Of a stretch of DNA of 64,000 nt, positions 61,143 to 64,000 are shown in pieces; within the stretch, counting starts at the first letter, position 1; each line of letters starts with the position of its first letter. This DNA is from Cucumis sativus (lineage: Eukaryota; Streptophyta; Magnoliopsida; Cucurbitales; Cucurbitaceae). The DNA is taken from assembly GCF_000004075.3 (NCBI RefSeq), contig NC_026655.2, positions 10,584,723-10,648,722 of the forward strand. The letters are read 5' to 3'. The notes beneath the pieces are model-generated. The model saw nothing but the letters and a program-made list of their open reading frames with translations. It did not search any database and was not told where the DNA came from. Made by a program: the position numbers and the translations under genes.

Positions 61143-64000
61143 CATTCAAATTCTAAAAATATATATGTGTGTGGGTATGTATATATAAATCATGAGAAAA
61201 AGTATAATGTGTGGGACTCACGCATAATGTATATAAATAATGATAAAATAATAAAGTGTGAAGTCCAATATAATATATATATATATATAATAAAATAGAG
61301 AGTAGAAGATGTGTGATCCACCACAGGAAAGTTCTTTCTTCATTTCCTTCCTATGTTTCGATCTTTTCTATTTCTTTCTTTGGTTTGTTTGTTAACCAAG
61401 TTTATTTATATCTAAGCTTTTAAATTGAGTTTAGACTTCATCTTTCTTTTTATAAAAATTTAGAGAAAACACGGGCTTTTAAAATGTAATTTTACACAAA
61501 TGAGTCAAAATCTCACTAATTTTCTTAAATAAGATTTTGATATATTGATCATTTTGTTCTTCACATTAATTATAAATATTCTTTGTTTTTTAAAAGATAT
61601 ATAATATAATACCATAATTATTTTATATCACATTTACCATGTATCTTATAACTTACTTATTTAATGTATTAAATAAATAATATCTTTATTTTCATTTAAT
61701 TATAGAATATCACTTATTAGAGATTCATTTTAAATATCTATAAAATCAAGGAAATTTTGAAAAATAGCGGATTCTACGAAATATTTACAATGTATAGTAA
61801 ATTCTATCACTACAACATATTAATGACTATTTGTAAACACACATATATTTCTATTGTTTCTTACTTATTGGAACTCTTCGTTTAAATAAGATCGAATATT
61901 GTCTGCTTTAGTCTTTCATCGAAAATCGTTTGCTCTACCCGGTAGATTTACACATAAAATAGAAGAATGATGCTTCCCGTAGATTTTCAAATGCAGAAGA
62001 CCATTGTTTGGAAGTTTATTCAACAAGGGAGGTTTTCCCAAAATTTGAATGTAGTTTTTTCCAAAATTGTTCCATGTTTCCATTTTCTTATGTGATGGTC
62101 CACTTTTGTTATTTCATTTTTCTATTTCTTTAATATATTACTAATAATAAAGGTGGATAATTTGGTCATTTTGGCTCTACATTCGGTTAAAATTGAAATC
62201 AAACATTTATGAAATATTTGATAACATCAAGTCCAACTTACCCTATTTAGGCTATAGTAGTTAAAACCTTTGTAACCTTTAGAACAAGTTCTTTAATATA
62301 AATTTTCCATTCATATTTTCCCCCTCCATTTTTTAATTAAGAATACTTTTACTAAATTCAAGGATTTTTTTTTTTTTTTTACTTTTTCATTTGTTTACAC
62401 CCTTTTTAAATTTTAGATGTTGAATATGCATTATTTAGTGAATTTTTTTAGTCACTTTATTCCTTTTTTACTAAGATATTTCATGTTTTCTATATTATTT
62501 TATTTAGTTCATATTAGTTTGATTAGTTAATTTTTCAAACGATTTAATGGCTAAAATACCAACCAATCATTTATGCATCACATCCATCTCAATTCACCTA
62601 CTGGAATCAAAAGAGGATGTGATATGCCATAGGCGAAAGAAATGTCAACATCGCAATATGAGGTGACAATCGACACCTAACACTAACTCGAATATCATGG
62701 AAGGAACCAACAAAAACTTAGTTCAACTCTTAAATCAGTACTTGCTTGTTTATTCATGAAACTCTCACATAAAAGTGTATTGGTTGTTGGATGTTATTAT
62801 TTTGAAATTGAGATTTTGTTTCATGGGACCTAAGATGGAGTCTGTTGCCCGGTGCAAAAAGTTAATCCCATGCAACATGGTCTATTTCGCTTGATTGAAG
62901 GTTGTTTGTTTGGTTTGAGGGTTTCCACCACTCAACTACGCCGACAACCTAACAATGTTGATACTTGTTTGTCGTTTTTTAGAATAATATTCTCTAAAAC
63001 TTGCCTTAAATTAATGCATGAAGACTTGTTTAGCTAGATAAACATTGTACAACCTTGTTAATATTTAACTCCTTACGATGTGTCATTGAATATGGATTAT
63101 TGCATGCAAAATGTTGTCCATTATTCTCTTCACATCACGCGAGTTGACATGATCATTACATGCAAAATGCTCTCAATGTCCTCACCACATATTTCCAAGT
63201 CCTTGTCATGCCAGTTTTTTTTATTGTTTGTCCAAGTGTAAGTGAAACAATAAGTTTTTCCATATGAACCAGGATCAACACACATGTAATTGATATCAAA
63301 ACTTAGTTATAAGGTCTACCCATCAACTAGGCGTTATGACAAATGAGCTAAAAAAAATATAAAAAGAATCATAACTGTCTAAGCATCCTAGAGATGTTGT
63401 AAATGTGACTTAATTTAGTGGTTGATAGAAAAAAGGATGTGTAGGTGGGTGTGCACTAACTTGTGTTGTGAAAAGGGCGGTATAAGGTTATCAGGCGAAT
63501 AAGTTATATGACCACCTCAATGCGATATACATCACTAAACTAGCTTATGTTGAGACATGCTCCTCTCATAGTTATTGAACACCACACTTGGTCTCCTTTT
63601 GGGATCCAAATGACTAAGTATAGTTAAATGAGGTATACTTAGAAGTATTTGCTTCTGCTACTTATAGAGCTTCACGTTTAACGATAGCAACCTTTTGACA
63701 CCTGTTGTCCACTCCTGTTCACCTTTCGAGATACGAAATTTGGAAGTCATCTCGCTAGGTTGAAAAAACTCTTCCTTATACATGTCAACCACATATTTGC
63801 TACTTACCATCTCGAGCAGTTGACAACATACACTAGCTAAGTGATGAAAATAATTCAGCTAACACGATAAGATAACCTCTAAAGGGATTATCTTCTCTTC
63901 TTTATGCCGCCTAACAAAACCTCTAAACACCTAATCCAAAGCCAAAACACCAAACTTCCATACTTAGCCAAAATTTTCTTTCTTCCAACTTAATTTCTCT
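60821..64000. other. AT-rich intergenic DNA to the window end
   Basis: Contains (TA)n microsatellites at 61018-61034, 61110-61139 and 61272-61289 and a partial copy of the TAGC/ATTTACAA dispersed family near 61750. 62560-64000 is slightly less AT-rich and may be a retroelement remnant, but no frame, RNA or terminus was recognised. Confidence 0.45.

Overview
This is a window of plant nuclear DNA: very AT-rich, with split genes carrying GT..AG introns and many transposable-element remains. The gene content, and a MULE carrying a ULP1-type protease of the kind described from melon, point to a cucurbit, most likely Cucumis. That assignment rests on family recognition, not on a search.

Layout. 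(1) 1-5.6 kb: right-hand part of a Mutator-like element with a seven-exon DUF1985/Ulp1-like protease gene (minus strand; complete frame, catalytic residues kept), a 178-bp tandem array directly upstream of its start codon, and a candidate terminal inverted repeat near 5.59 kb. (2) 5.6-8.4 kb: LTR-like repeat, with a homologous inverted copy near 47.3 kb. (3) 8.4-11.65 kb: two-exon secreted Pollen Ole e 1-like gene (minus) with a 2.7-kb intron holding a fold-back element. (4) 11.65-20.5 kb: intergenic AT-rich DNA with CACTA and LINE fragments. (5) 20.67-21.39 kb: S40-type (DUF584) gene (minus). (6) 21.4-29.3 kb: repeat zone with degenerate minisatellites, LTR-like pieces, CACTA ends, and a LINE relic split by a small CACTA element with clean target-site duplication. 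(7) 29.66-30.30 kb: cysteine-free germin-like protein (minus). (8) 31.4-33.2 kb: MITE cluster and LTR-like repeat. (9) 33.93-36.34 kb: four-exon class III peroxidase (minus). (10) 38.9-46.2 kb: decayed Copia element whose gag is split by a solo LTR and whose middle is replaced by an opposite-strand gag-like relic; a decayed envelope-like/plant-transposon ORF follows the reverse transcriptase. (11) 48.99-49.76 kb: FAF-like gene (plus). (12) 50.93-59.72 kb: nine-exon N-carbamoylputrescine amidase gene (minus), whose introns hold two TRIM elements, a LINE ORF1 relic and a LINE 3' end, and whose last exon carries a 1-bp frameshift. (13) 59.7-64 kb: intergenic, with one MITE.

The host genes are unrelated single loci, not a pathway. 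Three of them (Ole e 1-like, germin-like, peroxidase) encode secreted or cell-wall proteins; the amidase acts in the agmatine route to putrescine. I found no convincing novel multi-gene system. The points most worth a second look are the amidase frameshift, the 178-bp array beside the MULE-borne protease gene, and the nested insertions whose borders can be read to the base.
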